64,000 nt of DNA, taken from positions 43,156,875 to 43,220,874 of the forward strand of contig CM026561.1 in NCBI GenBank assembly GCA_015143295.1, written 5' to 3'. The stretch is from Tetracentron sinense (lineage: Eukaryota > Streptophyta > Magnoliopsida > Trochodendrales > Trochodendraceae). The notes below the pieces were generated by a model. It did not search any database. It saw nothing but the letters and a program-made list of their open reading frames with translations, and was not told the DNA's origin. This document shows, piece after piece, positions 46,054-58,394 of this stretch. Positions within the stretch are counted from its first letter, which is position 1, and every line of letters starts with the position of its first letter. The translations under genes and the position numbers were made by a program.

Positions 46054-48175
46054 TTATCGGGCATGTTTAGCTTCACTCATGTTCAGGTTGGAAACCAGCG
46101 GTGATTTATGAAAAACTATTTGCCAGATATAATGACATTTTTTTTAAATTTCCCTTAGTCCAAGCCCGACTCTAGCCCTAAGGGTATGGCTTAGGTCTAG
46201 CTGGTTCAGGCCCATTGAGAGCTTCCCTTAGAAATGAGGGTTGGACATGGACAAACTCTTGCCATGGCCATTTACAGCCCTGGCTTCTACATCTTATGCT
46301 TTTGGATGGCTTGAGTAGAACGCAAATCTTCCGTTAGGACCCTAACAAGAACCTTCCTGTTCCGGGTTCTAACAGATTGGTTGCTAGGCTTGAGTAAATG
46401 CCCATATTTTTTTCCAAGGAGTAATAGATACATTGCGTTAATCGGGCTTGGGCTTCCAGAGTAGGCTTGAAAACTCAAGCCCCATATATCATGGGCCTTA
46501 GTTTGGAAGATCTCTGCGCACCCTTAAAAGCCCGGTTAATTGAGAGTCCTACCCTATATAATAGAAAGTGTTCCTCCCGTGTAATGCGAGGGGAATTTCT
46601 TACAGTTACAGTGAGAACTCATTCATCTAAGTACAAGCATATTCCACTACTTCTGAACAAAGACTGCAAATGGGTCGATCTAAATTCTAAACCCACCTTA
46701 AACTAATACCCCAAAACGGGTAAATCGACCCACTTTGTAACTTATCATTAGACCCGATCCATTGCCATTTTACTCTCTCTGGGTCAGACTAATTACACAC
46801 ATGACATCTACCTCTGTATTTGACATTACTGTTTAGCTCTAGAGTCTAAAATTGAGAGGGGTAAGAGATTTATGACAAACTGAGTTATGTGGGCCGTGCT
46901 CAATAAAAGAGGGGGCCCACCAACTGAACAAACCCGTTTTGAGTTGATCGGGTGGAGACGTGTACGGTGGGAGGACACCTGAGAGATCCATAAGGAAAAT
47001 CACATATACGTATCATTACTCGTGTGGGATAAAAAAAATGGTAAATTATACTCACCTCTGTGAGATTTGGTGAAATTTCAAAAACCTCCCAACTTGTTTA
47101 TAAAATTACATTGTCCTCCCCTCAACTTTGGTTCTATGTAACATATAACTCATTTCATTGGTTTGCCGTTACTTGTATGGATGAATTTTGATGATGTCAT
47201 CATTTAAATATTTTAAAATTTCTAAATTATCATTTTTAAAGACAAAGTCAACTAATACAATAAAATAAATAATAATTGAGTTTGGTAACTAAGGTTAATA
47301 GTATCAACTTAAGGTTAATATATATTTCCAAAACAAAGGTTAATAATATCAACTTAAGATAAATATCAACTCAAGGTTTTTTTTTCTTCTAAAAACCAAT
47401 GTTATATAGATGAAATCTAGGGTGAGTGAATCTTAACCATAGTTAATGGGGTATTAAAAGGGATATGTGGCGGCTTATAGAGATACTTTAACTGTGGTTA
47501 AATATAATTAATCTAAGCTCAATTTTTTTTTTTTTTTCTAAAAACCAAGGTTAGATGGATGAATTATACGGGTGAGTGAATCTTAACCATAGTTACTGGG
47601 TGTTAAAAAAGATAAGTAGCGGCTTATAGAGATCTTTTAACTGTGGTTAAACACAATTAACCTAAATTAATATTTTTTGATTTTTTTTCCTTAAAACCAA
47701 CGTTAGATTGATGAATACTAGGGGCGGGTGAATCTTAACCACAGTTAGTGGGTGTTATAAAAGCGGCGCGTGGTGGCTTGTAGAGCCCCCTTTTAATTAT
47801 GGTTAAGCATAATCAATCTAAGGTTATTTTTTTTACTAAAAACTAATGTTAGATGGATAAACCCTAAGGGTGAGTGAATCTTAATCATAGTTAGTGGGTG
47901 TTTAAAGAGACACATGGCAGCTTGAGACATTAATACTTTTTTTTTGTTGAGCTTTCAAACTAAGCTTACGTGTTTTCTCTAAATAATAAGGGTAAAATTG
48001 GAAAATAGTATCATGAGTTAACGGAGTTGATATGATGAGTCTCTGAGGAGAGGTTAGTGTAATTTCAAAATAAGAGGGGAGGTTTTTAAAATTTCACCAA
48101 ACTTCAAGAGAGGTGAGTGACCCTTAAAAAAAAAAAGGTGCATTCATTGCATTTTTGAATCCCTTTATTTCTCTA
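46054..48175. repeat. Segmental repeat unit A, copy 1
   Basis: About 2.1 kb that returns collinearly at 49091-51313 (for example CATGTTTAGCTTCACTCATG at 46062 and 49099; CCCATATATCATGGGCC at 46480 and 49522; TAGTATCATGAGTTAACGGA at 48006 and 51139). No gene found. It includes a four-unit tandem array at about 47388-47935. Together with B (48176-49090) it forms a 3037-bp unit. Confidence 0.93.
47388..47935. repeat. 150-bp tandem array derived from the MITE core (in A)
   Basis: Four units starting near 47389, 47538, 47691 and 47835, each with CTAAAAACCAATGTTAGATG-like start, GGGTGAGTGAATCTTAACCA, TAGTTAGTGGGTGTTA and CTTTAACTGTGGTTAA. The core is the same as in the inverted-repeat MITEs, but here the units stand head to tail. 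Confidence 0.85.
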
Positions 48176-49090
48176 TTGACTCTCAAGAAGAGGGTAGACA
48201 GGGATTCTAAATTCTGGGATTTGGGAACCTTCCCATGTGCTTCTCTTTCTAGTTTCCATTTATGGGGATCCAAAGTAATGGAGTGCTAGCCCTACTCTCC
48301 TCCTATTTCACTCTCTCCCGTTTCCTGGGCAAGAAAACAATGATTGTTTTGATTAATCTTGTAGGCCTTTTAAAATTTTTTTTAAACAAGAGTATCCAGG
48401 CCTCTTAGAGCACCTGACTATTACCTTGGACAAGTGCAACATCCCCAAAGCCACATGCATCCCGTAAGATGAGGTTACTCTCCAAGGGTGGCCAACAAAG
48501 GGAGGAGATTCCAACTCAAAATCTCCGCTTCCTAAGGCGTGGTCCTGGCTAACAGCCCAGTACCCTGTCTTGTAGGCCTTACTACAAAATAGAAGCCATG
48601 AAAACAAAGTTAGGTTAGCACAAACAGTGGCCTTTCACCCGTCATGTCTCATATACTCGAAACCGAGCCCACTTCTATATAAATACATGACCTATCACTC
48701 GAGCAACCGAGGATTAGAAGGCAAGCATATGCACATGGTTATGGTTCATTTAAGGATCATATATATGTATCTCAAAACATCTTTACTTTATAGATTTTTG
48801 CTTATGAAGTGGACAAAACAAAGCAGTAAACAAGAAAACAAGGATTACACGGTCATCACATGTGGCATTAACATGTACACAATTTTGGGGTACTCCTCTT
48901 CAAGTTCAATTGGAAGCCTAATCAAGTCAAAGTCAATAAAAAATTCACTTGGGATGGAGCTAGTTAGCGCCGTCTGATGAAGCTCGTTAGCACCGATGTA
49001 ATGGTGATCTCCAATCAATATCCTTCACAACTTCTTGCTTGAGGAGGGATGAAACACTCGATCGAGAGTCCGGGGACGTTGAAGGCGACA
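48176..49090. repeat. Segmental repeat unit B, copy 1
   Basis: Begins TTGACTCTCAAGAAGAGG and returns at 60988-61648. Compared with that copy it holds about 250 extra bases (48408-48660), an insertion here or a deletion there. Its right end carries the last codons of a DUF620 gene on the minus strand. Confidence 0.9.
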
Positions 49091-49097
49091 TTATCGG
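49015..49097 (-). pseudogene. DUF620 gene 3' end fragment (in B)
   Basis: On the minus strand the last about 25 codons of a DUF620 (PF04788) protein are open: FNVPGLSIECFIPP followed by a short tail and TGA at 49015-49017. The fragment is cut at its upstream side by the junction with unit A', so only the C-terminal end remains. The longer broken copy is at 61615-62071. Confidence 0.7.
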
Positions 49098-49670
49098 CCA
49101 TGTTTAGCTTCACTCATGTTAAGGTTGGAAACCAGCGGTGATTTATGAAAAACTATTTGCCAAATATAATGACATTTTTTTTTTAATTTCCCTTAGTCCA
49201 AGCCCGACTCTAGCCCTAAGGGTAGGGCTTGGGTCTAGCTGGTTCAGGCCCATTGAGAACTTGGACCGAACCCTTAGAAATGAGTGTTGGACATGGACAA
49301 ACTCTTGCCATGGCCATTTACGGCCCTAGCTTCTATATCTTATGCTTTTGGATGGCTTTAGTAAAGCGCAAATCTTCCGTTAGGACCCTAACAAGAACTT
49401 TCCTGTTCCGGGTTCTAACAGAATGGTTACTAGGCTTGAGTAAATGCCCATATTTTTTTCGCTGGTGTAAAAGATACATGGCGTTAATCGGGCTTGCAGA
49501 GTAGGCTTGAAAACTGAAGCCCCATATATCATGGGCCTTAGTTTGGAAGATCTCTGTGCACCCTTTAAAGCCCGGTTAATTGAGAGTCCTACCCTACATG
49601 ATAGAAAGTGTTCCTCCCGTGTAATGCGAGCGGAATAACTTACAGTTACAGTAAGAACTCATTCATCTAA

Positions 49671-49802
49671 GCTCCCTTTGTTTCGAAGTAAAATAGAGGA
49701 AAACAAATGAATTGTCCTAAATAAAGTATACTTGGAAAATGACATTTTCCGTGGAATTCATTTGTTTTCCCCTATTTTACCTCAAAACAAATCTGAGCAT
49801 AT
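49671..49802. mobile_element. Small MITE inserted in unit A'
   Basis: Absent from the paralogous place in unit A (46670/46671, CATCTAAGTACAAGC). The insert has inverted arms: left CCCTTTGTTTCGAAGTAAAA, right TATTTTACCTCAAAACAAA, and inner AATGAATT / AATTCATTTG. No coding capacity. The empty paralogue is direct evidence for insertion. Confidence 0.75.
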
Positions 49803-50523
49803 GTACAAGCATATTCGAGCAAAGACTGCAAATGGGTCGATCTAAATTCTAAACCCACCTTAACGAATACCACAAAACGGGTTAATTGGCCCACTTTATC
49901 ACTTATCTATTAGACCCGATCCATTGCCATTTTACTCTTTCTGGGTCAGACTAATTACACACATGACATCTACCTCTGTATGTGACATTACTGTTTAGCT
50001 CTAGAGTTTAAAATTGAGAGGGGTAAGAGATTTATGACAATCTGAGTTATGTGGGCCGTGCTCAATAAAAGAGGTGGCCCCCCAACTGAACAAACCCGTT
50101 TTGAGTTGATCGGGTGGAGACGTGTACGATGGGAGGACACCCGAGAGATCCATAAGGAAAATCACATATACATATCATTACTCGTAGGATAAAAAAAAGG
50201 GTTTGGTGAAATTTCAGAAACCTCCCATCTTATTTATGAAATTAGACTGTCCTCCCCTCAACTTTGGTTCTATGTAAAATATAACCCCCCTTCCATTAGT
50301 TTGCCGTTACTTATATGAATGGTTGATGATGTCATCATTTAGATGTTTTAAAATGTCTAAATTATTCTTCTTAAATACAAAGTCAACTAATACAATAAAA
50401 TAAATAATAATTGAGTTTGATAACCAAGATTAATGGTATCAACTTAAGGTTAATATATATTTCCAAAACAAAGGTTAATAATATCAACTTAAGATAAATA
50501 TCAACTTACGGTTTTTTTTTCTT

Positions 50524-51062
50524 CTAAAAACCAATGTTAGATGGATGAAGTCTAGGGTGAGTGAATCTTAACCATAGTTAATGGGTATTAAAAGGGATAC
50601 GTGACGGCTTATAGAGACACTTTAATTGTGGTTAAATATAATTAATCTAAGCTCAATATATTTTTTTATTTTTTCTAGAAACCAAGGTTAGATGGATGAA
50701 TCCTAGGGGTGAGTGAATCTTAACCATAGTTAGTGGGTGTTAAAAAGGACAAGTAGCGGCTTATAGAGATCCTTTAACTGTGGTTCAACACAATTAACCT
50801 AAATTGATATTTTTTGATTTTGTTTCTTAAAACCAATGTTAGATTGATAAATCCTAGGGGTGAGTGAATCTTAACCACAGTTAGTGAGTGTTATAAAAGG
50901 GACACGTGGTGGCTTGTAGAGTCTCCTTTAATTATGGTTAAGCATAATCAATCTCAAATTATTTTTTTCACTAAAAACTAAGGTTAGATGGATAAACTCT
51001 AAGGGAGAGTGAATCTTAATCATAGTTAGTGGGTGTTTGAAGGGACACATGGCGGCTTGGGA
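50524..51062. repeat. 150-bp tandem array (in A')
   Basis: Four head-to-tail units near 50524, 50675, 50827 and 50971, matching one to one with those at 47388-47935. The array is therefore older than the A-B duplication. Confidence 0.85.
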
Positions 51063-51429
51063 CATTAATACTTTTTTTTGTTGAGCCTTCAAACTAAGCT
51101 TACGTGTTTTCTCTCAGTAATAAGGGTAAAATTGGAAAATAGTATCATGAGTTAACGGAGTTAATATGATGAGTCTGAGAGGGGAGGTCAGTGTAATTTC
51201 AAAAATAAGAGGTGAGGTTTTTAAAATTTTACCAAACCTTAAGAGAGGTGAGTGTAATTTACCCTAAAAAAAAAGTTGCATTCATTGCATTATTGAATCC
51301 TTTTATTTCTCTACTAGCAAACAACCCGTGCGATGCACAGGACAAAAAGTTGAGATGAAAAATAGAATGATAGAAGAAGAAATGTTAACAACAAAATATT
51401 AAAAATACCCATCCCTTAAGCTATTATGG

Positions 51430-52502
51430 TAAAAATGTCATTTGAGTTCAGTTGGAAGACAGGAGGAACTTTCAATAAGTCAGGGAACTTGGATGTAGGA
51501 GATGTTTTTAAGGGTTTAGGATTTAAGGAAAATAAACCTTATGACAACAAAAAGATGATAGAACTCCAAGTATTTAAGGCTAAGAAATAGACTTTTTGGT
51601 TCTATAGAATGGGCTTCACCTTTTCATATGAGAAATCTCAAAATCAGCAACAGTTGTAGAAGCAGTTGCAAAATCACAAACAATAATCTTTAAATTACAA
51701 TAAGAATAATAAACAATAAAAACTCATTTCAACAACCTCAAATCTACCAAAATTATAGTATACACAAGGGAAGAAAACACAAATAATATTAATATAAATA
51801 AACAAAAGAAAAAAAATATTCTTATGCTATATGGTTTTAGTGAAAGGTTATCATGTAAATAATACTTACACACATAACCACATAACCAACCTAAGGTAGC
51901 CGCTAAGGTGCCATAAAGGCCATAAGTCCAAGAAACCACTCCAAAAGGGCAGACTTAAGGAGGGTCGATGGCTCCTTATACACTCTTATGAAGGCTTGTT
52001 CCCAACTCCGAACCGAGGTTGGACTAAAACCGGGACAGCAACACCTATGCTATATGTTGAACAAATTAAAAAGGCAAAGCATAAACATTTTAAGCCATTA
52101 AAAAAACCCAAAACCCAAAACAGAAACACATGAAAGAAACCAAAAAAATAAAAAATACCCTTAAAAAGAAGTACCTCACTTTATGAAGTAATGAAAAAAG
52201 AAAATGGAAAACAGTCTAAAGGTCCTCTTCTAAACGGATCATCCAAATTGACATACGTGGCATTAAAACTTTTTTAGGAATATCTTTTTATTCCTTTTTT
52301 CCAATGTGTTAAAATTTGATATGGGTTGTTAGCTTGGAAAAAGAGGACCTTGCGATTCTCTACCCTCCTTTGTTCACCAAGAAAGGTGTTTGGGAAAACA
52401 TTGGATTGTTCCAAAGAATCTCACTGTTGGACGAACATGCCACTGTAAAACAACCTTAAAATATGTGGACATATAAGGACAAAAATGGTCGAAATGTATA
52501 GA
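51430..52502. other. Helitron body, left part
   Basis: AT-rich, no coding frame recognised. 52437-52505 is repeated in direct orientation at 58070-58137 (GATGCCACTATAAAAC / AAATGGTC), i.e. the copia element landed at the edge of one of two copies. Confidence 0.5.
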
Positions 52503-52507
52503 ATTAG

Positions 52508-53097
52508 TGTTGTAGCTTTGGGTGATTGTGATTAAAAATTAATTAAATAAAATAAATTAAATATTAATTTATTTAATTTTATTATAGCCATTTAAGGATT
52601 TAATGGTGAGAAACGTTTCAAAGGTTTATGTCACAATTATTAGTCACTAATGTGACAGTTTTTGAATTCCAAAAAACTATTTAGTTTTCTATATATACTA
52701 TGTATTGAAAAAGAAAGATGATTAAGAAAAAGTTTTCTCTACCTTTATGTTTTTCTTATGTTTGATAAGTTTTTATTTTGAGGGATTGTTGGGTAAGAAA
52801 CAAAGTAAGGTGTGCGATTATAAGTTATGTACGCTTATAATCAGGGATAGATTTGTGTGAAACTGTTGTATCCTGGAGGCATCGTTTCTAGCAACCCAGT
52901 GCATCTGTGGGGGGTGCGAAATGTCTTAAAGAAAGCGACGTGATCCGCGCCTCACTTCACATGAACTATCAATGTTCTAACAGTTTTTCAAGTGCAGGAA
53001 TTTCTGGAATAAAAGTTACTATTTTGTTCGAGTTCTTCAAAGACTGAAATTTGTGTTGGATAGCGATTCAAGGTAATTTACCCCAATGGGAAGAACA
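52508..53097 (+). repeat. 5' LTR of copia element
   Basis: 590 bp, TGTTGTAGC to AAGAACA. Pairs over its full length with 57314-57903. Confidence 0.94.
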
Positions 53098-53288
53098 ATT
53101 TTAAGACATTTCCGTTGAAAAAAAAAATCTGCAATTGCTATAAACTTGCAATAATATTATAACTGTGATGTATTGTGTATGCTTACATCTGTTAATATTC
53201 TTGAGATAGGTGCACAACCTCTCGAACTATGTTAGGATAAGAAAAGAGAGGAATTCTTAGCGTCGCATGAGTAGGATTTTTGTATAAA

Positions 53289-53320
<32 letters not shown>

Positions 53321-54879
53321 TATCCCGTGAAGATGTTTCTTATCTTATTATGGATTGAATCCACTCGGTAATGAGAGCAAATGTAGGCTTGAGAAAAAAT
53401 AGAATCTCTAAATGGTGTATTACTTTACATGAGGTATCTTGGTATTAGATATGCCATAAGAATTTTTTTAAATAATAATAAATAAAATTCTTAGAGAGGA
53501 GGAATCTGATAAAGAGAGAACGTCTGTTGATATGGTATTCTTCATGAAGCCGTATAACAGTAGGCTCTAGAGGTCGTCGGTTAATAACTTTAGTATTGGA
53601 AACGTTTAGATTTAGAATATTTGCTCTCTTATAGAAAGTGTATAAAAATGAGGAGATAAAAAGGTGTACCATGCTTTAAATCATATTTATTTAATTATTT
53701 GTCCTTTTGGACATTTGAGCGGAATACGTTTCCCAATCTCTTGAAACGTAAGACTTGTGGGCAAATTAAGTGAAAAGAATTGCAATTTTTTTAGGGTCTT
53801 TCAAACAATTTTGAGAGAGACACATTTTAAAGAAACGTATAACTGTATAAGAATTATTCTTGTGATTTGAGTTAAGCTTGTACATTTACAAAGTGTACTA
53901 GCATGATGTGAAAGCATTAATTCATAAGGCTTTATTCATAAACGAGTCATATCCAAGCCAAGTTAATGCTTTGACACCTCAAGTAAAAACCGAACCAAGC
54001 TCAAGGAAATTCAGCCAACTATCTCTTCTCAAAGGGATAAGGTTGAAGGGTTTTTATGTAGTGTTGGTCATATACACTTATTTAGTTTAGTGTATAAGCC
54101 TTACAAGCTTGTGGGCGACGTTTTAGATTCTTTCTGTATTGTCAAGAGCTTGAAACCGAAACCAACCAAGCCAAGTTGACCTGATCCGAGCCATTGAGTT
54201 AAGACAACTCAAAGCAAAGAAGATTTTGCCAACTTGGGTGTGTACGGACGGACTATGATCCGTTTGAGTCGGCGTGCCCCTGGAAATATGAAGAATATAG
54301 TAGTAGACGAGTTACGGTTCAGAAAATCAGGAGTTGCACTACGGTAAAACTCCAAATGAACGATCAAATTTCTTAAACTCATTTTTTATTATCAGTTAAT
54401 TTACTTGTGAAATTGCATGATATATTTTATTGTCATATATGATTATATGACTTGATAAATTGTAATAATTATAAATAGTTAGACACAAGTAAGAAAATAG
54501 AATTAATTGAATATATGAAAAAATTAGAGAGGTGAAATCCTTATTTAAATTATTTTAAGATGTGTGATTGTTTAGTTACTCTGAAAACTAAATAATCTTA
54601 AAATAATAATATTAGAATATGACTGAATGAGATGTGCCTTTATAATGAGGTATATAGATTTTAGATCTTGATCTATAAAGTGAGTTAGAATTAAGAAAAG
54701 ATTTTTTGAAAATTCTTTTCATTTTAATTCAAAAAATTGTGGGGGTAAAAAAAAAATTCAAGGTCTAAATAAAACTAGTATTTTAATACTAGTGTACACT
54801 TTTCTTCAATTGAAGAAGATAGTGTAAAGAAAAATATGAAATATGGAAAGGTAGAAAACCAAATTTAAATTATTTTAGA
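53098..54879. other. Copia interior, gag side, unreadable
   Basis: Position of gag and the start of pol. Nothing coding can be recognised. 53288-53321 is an (ATA)n/(TTA)n stretch that folds on itself. Confidence 0.5.
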
Positions 54880-56695
54880 ATTTGGGGATGTTAACCAATG
54901 GTCAGATTTAATTATCCTAAAATAATTAATTTAGGATCTAAATCTATGAGATGTGCTTTTATTGGTTATGCGATTAACAGTAAAGCATATAGATTCTTAG
55001 GCATTGAAAATAATGTTATATTTGAATCAAGTGAATCTAATCTTTTTCTTTGTATTTCTGCAAATAGTGGGGGTTTAATAAACCAAAATCTTAATGAAAC
55101 TAATGATCTTAGTTCTAAAGCTCTTGTATTAATTAATTCAGATGAGACTGAAATTAAACATTGAAAGAGTAAAATAGCTAAAATGATTAAAGATTTTGGG
55201 TCTGACTTTTATCTCTATATGGTAGAGAATGATTTTATTTCTTTAAAGGAGGCATTTGAGTCACACGAGTCTTCTTTTGGAGAGAAGCTGTGGAAAATTG
55301 AATGGTTTCGATAATGTCTAATCATACTTGGACATTACTTGTTCCTCCTACTGGAATTAGAATAATAGATTGTAAGTGGATATTTAAAAAGAAACTTAAG
55401 GTCGATAAATCTATAGAAAAATATAAGACTAAATTAGTAGCCAAGAGATTTAAGCAAAGAAAATGAATAGATTATTTTGATACATATTCACTTGTATCAA
55501 GAATTACATCTATTCGAGTATTATTTTCTATAACATCCATATATAATTTAATAATTCACCAAATAGATGTTAAAATAACATTCTTAAATGGTGATTTAGA
55601 TGAAGAAATTTATATGGATTGATAATAACTCATTGACATAATAGAAATGAAAGTGATATATATTACAAGTATAATGGTGATAGTGGAGTAATTATTTGTA
55701 TTGGTGATTGTGGAGTAATCATTTGTCTATATGTAGGTGATTTATTGATTTTTGAAATAAATCAAAAAATCATAAATGAGACAAAAGAATTCGTGTCATC
55801 CCAATTTGACATGAATGATATTGGAGAGACAAATTTAATTATTGGAATTAAATAATTAGAATGGATGATGAGATAAGTTTATCTCAATATCATTACATTA
55901 AAATTATTATTAAAATACAATCATTATGATTGTAGTAATATTTGTACTCCAATTGATCCTAGTGTTTATCTATCACCTAATGAATGAGACAATATAAACA
56001 AAAATGAATATGTTAGTGTAATTGAAAGCTTGATATATGCTATGAACTGTACTCATATGCAATTGAGAAATTAAATGGATACACTAGTAATCCCAATAGG
56101 GAGCATTGGGATACAATTAGCAAAATGATTAAATATTTAAATATATTTGAATATTTAAAGAAAATCATAAATTTTGATTTTTATTATGGGAGATACCCTT
56201 CTTAAATTGAAAGGTATAGTAACGCTAATTGGAATTATATTTCTAATGAATATAAAATAACATGTAGTTATATATTCATTATTGGTAGTGGTGATGTTTC
56301 TTAATATTGTAAGAAACAATTGAGTCTATTTCTACTATGAAATCGACACTAATAGCTTTAGTTTAGCAGGAGAAGAAGCTGAGTGGCTTCAAAATTTTTT
56401 GTTTGATATTCCTTTTGGAATAAAATTATCCCTGCAATTAAAATTAGTTGTGATTGTAATGTTGCAATAAGTAGAGCTAATAACACTCGATATAATGGTA
56501 AGTTTCGAATTATATTTGAGAAGATTTCCAAAATTATATTCGAGAGAATTCCTATGAGATGGAATTATATTTGAGAACTCTTATGAGATGAAGTTATATC
56601 TGAAAATGAAATCAGATGGCCAGAAAATTTGGCAAATCCCTTTACTGAAGGCCTAGTAAGGGAAGAATACATCGAGGGGAATAAGACTTAAGCTA
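54880..56695 (+). pseudogene. Copia pol remnant (integrase end, RT, RNase H)
   Basis: 54898-55160 keeps an integrase C-terminal stretch (RCAFIGYAINSKAYRFL). 55355-55620 keeps RT words CKWIFKKKLKVDKSIEKYK, IDYFDTYSLVSRITSIRVL, IHQIDVK and FLNGDLDEEIYMD, with an in-frame stop before IDYF. The catalytic RT box at 55730-55741 reads YVGD in place of YVDD. 56340-56690 keeps RNase H words AGEEAEWLQNFL and WPENLANPFTEGLV. Frames change repeatedly. Non-functional. Confidence 0.9.
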
Positions 56696-57313
56696 ATTAA
56701 AAAATAAATTAACTGTAATGGTAACCCAACCTGAAGACTGGAGATCCCAAGAACAGGTTTAAATGGAAGAACAAGTTACAGAGTGGTTTGAGGTGAAGCA
56801 CTATAATAGGAGAATAATAGTAATAATATTATTACTTTCCAAGTCTCTTCCTATGGTGTGAATAATGCATAAAGTATGTGATGATTAGAGGTTGAGGGTT
56901 TCCTCTTAATGAGATCTATAGCTCTATTGAGTAGGATGTGGAGTCACATAGGCATCCTTGATAGACTCACCTATATAAGTGTGGAAGTGGGGCCGTTTCC
57001 TATGAGAAATTGACTATTTCTCTAGAGCACTTATTAAACCGGGATAAAAGCACATGACCAAAAAGTGCTAGCTTAGACACCTGTAGACTCTGTAAGAGTT
57101 AATATGTTTAAGGTATAAAGACTCATCCCTAAAAGAGCTCAATTTTGAATACCAAGATCTATGATCTATGGTAACTGAGTATTTGGTGAGAATTTTACTT
57201 TAAACTATGCAAAAGTTCAAATCTATGTGACACCTTTTGCTTATGCATTAAATCTAATTTTACCCAGCAACTTTATTTTTTTTGTTTTATTATTTTTGAA
57301 TCAAGTGGGGGAT

Positions 57314-57903
57314 TGTTGTACCTTTGGGTGATTGTGATTCAAAATTAATTAAATAAAATAAATAAAATATTAATTTATTTAATTTTATTATAGCCATTTA
57401 AGGCTTTAATGGTGGGAAACGTTTCAAAGGTTTATGTCACAATTATTAGTCACTAATGTGACAGTTTTTGAATTCCAAAAAACTATTTAGTTTTCTATAT
57501 ATACTATGTATTGAAAAAAAAAGATGATTAAGAAAAAGTTTTCTCTACCTTTATGTTTTTCTTATGTTTGATAAGTATTTATTTTGAGGGATTGTTGGGT
57601 AAAAAACAGAGTAAGGTGTGCGATTATAAGTTATGCACGCTTATAGTCAGGGATAGATTTGTGTGAAGCTGTTGTATCCTGGAGGCATCGTGTCTAGCAA
57701 CCCAGTGCATCTGTGGGGGACGTAAAATGTCTTAAAGAAAGCGACGTGATCCGCGCCTCACTTCACACGAATTACCAATGTTTTAACAGTTTTTCAAGTG
57801 TAGGAATTTCTGGAATAAAAGTTGCTATTTTGTTCGAGTTCTTCAAAGACTGCAATTTGTGTTGGATGGCGATTCCAGGTAATTTACCCCTATGGGAAGA
57901 ACA
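57314..57903 (+). repeat. 3' LTR of copia element
   Basis: 590 bp, TGTTGTACC to AAGAACA, followed at once by ATTAG. A 100-codon open frame across its right half is not a gene. Confidence 0.94.
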
Positions 57904-57906
57904 ATT

Positions 57907-58394
57907 AGTCTCTGACTTTATGTGCAATGTAGCATTTTTTTTTATGATGCATGCAATATGTTTGATGAAATTTTACATTGAATATTTTGATGTGATATCA
58001 CTTTACATATTCTGATTTTTTTTTTTCCATGGAAAGATGCACTCTCAAGTTGATGCACCTGCTGCATGAAGATGCCACTATAAAACTCGTTAAAATATGT
58101 TGATAAATAAGGATAGAAATGGTCAAAGTGCATAGAATACCTTATCAGCGAGTTCAAGTAATTGACGGCTATTTCTATGTTAACTAAGAACGTGTGTTCG
58201 TCCATTGCAATGGTGTAGCACCTAAAAGGTAACCAATTGAAATAAAGGGTGGTAGAAGCACAACAACTTGAGAGAGGAAAAAAAAATCAAAGTATGAAAA
58301 GCAATATCACAACAAAGACATTCAATGTGAAATTTCATCAAACATATTACAGACATCATTAAAAACAATACAATGCACATAAAGTGAGAGACTG
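57907..58394. repeat. Inverted repeat inside the Helitron
   Basis: Arms 57907-58000 and 58303-58394 are reverse complements with mismatches (AGTCTCTGACTTTATGTGCA against TGCACATAAAGTGAGAGACT; ATATGTTTGATGAAATTT against AAATTTCATCAAACATAT). Loop about 300 bp. Could be a nested MITE or the reason for a hairpin transcript. Confidence 0.7.

Larger units (their letters stand above)
49091..51313. repeat. Segmental repeat unit A', copy 2
   Basis: Collinear with 46054-48175. Differs by point changes, small gaps, and an insertion of about 132 bp at 49671-49802. Its own 150-bp tandem array spans about 50524-51062. It ends with TTTATTTCTCTA, where copy 1 runs on directly into B; here the Helitron intervenes. 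Confidence 0.93.
52508..57903 (+). mobile_element. Ty1/copia LTR retrotransposon, 5.4 kb, degenerate inside
   Basis: LTRs of equal length, 52508-53097 and 57314-57903 (590 bp each), start TGTTGTA and end GAACA, flanked by the 5-bp target duplication ATTAG (52503-52507 and 57904-57908). A polypurine tract AAGTGGGGGA lies before the 3' LTR. By eye the LTRs differ at roughly 25-30 positions. The interior (53098-57313) keeps only fragments of pol in copia order (integrase end, reverse transcriptase, RNase H) with many stops; gag is not recognisable and no clear tRNA primer site was found. It lies inside the Helitron. Confidence 0.95.

Noticed and set aside
46054..51313. A and A' as LTRs of one retrotransposon with B as interior
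   Set aside because: Ends are not TG..CA at the identity borders, no primer site or polypurine tract, and B recurs without A at its right side; tandem duplication explains all junctions.
57713..58015. 100-codon open frame at the copia 3' LTR
   Set aside because: Crosses the LTR end into Helitron sequence, with no family resemblance.
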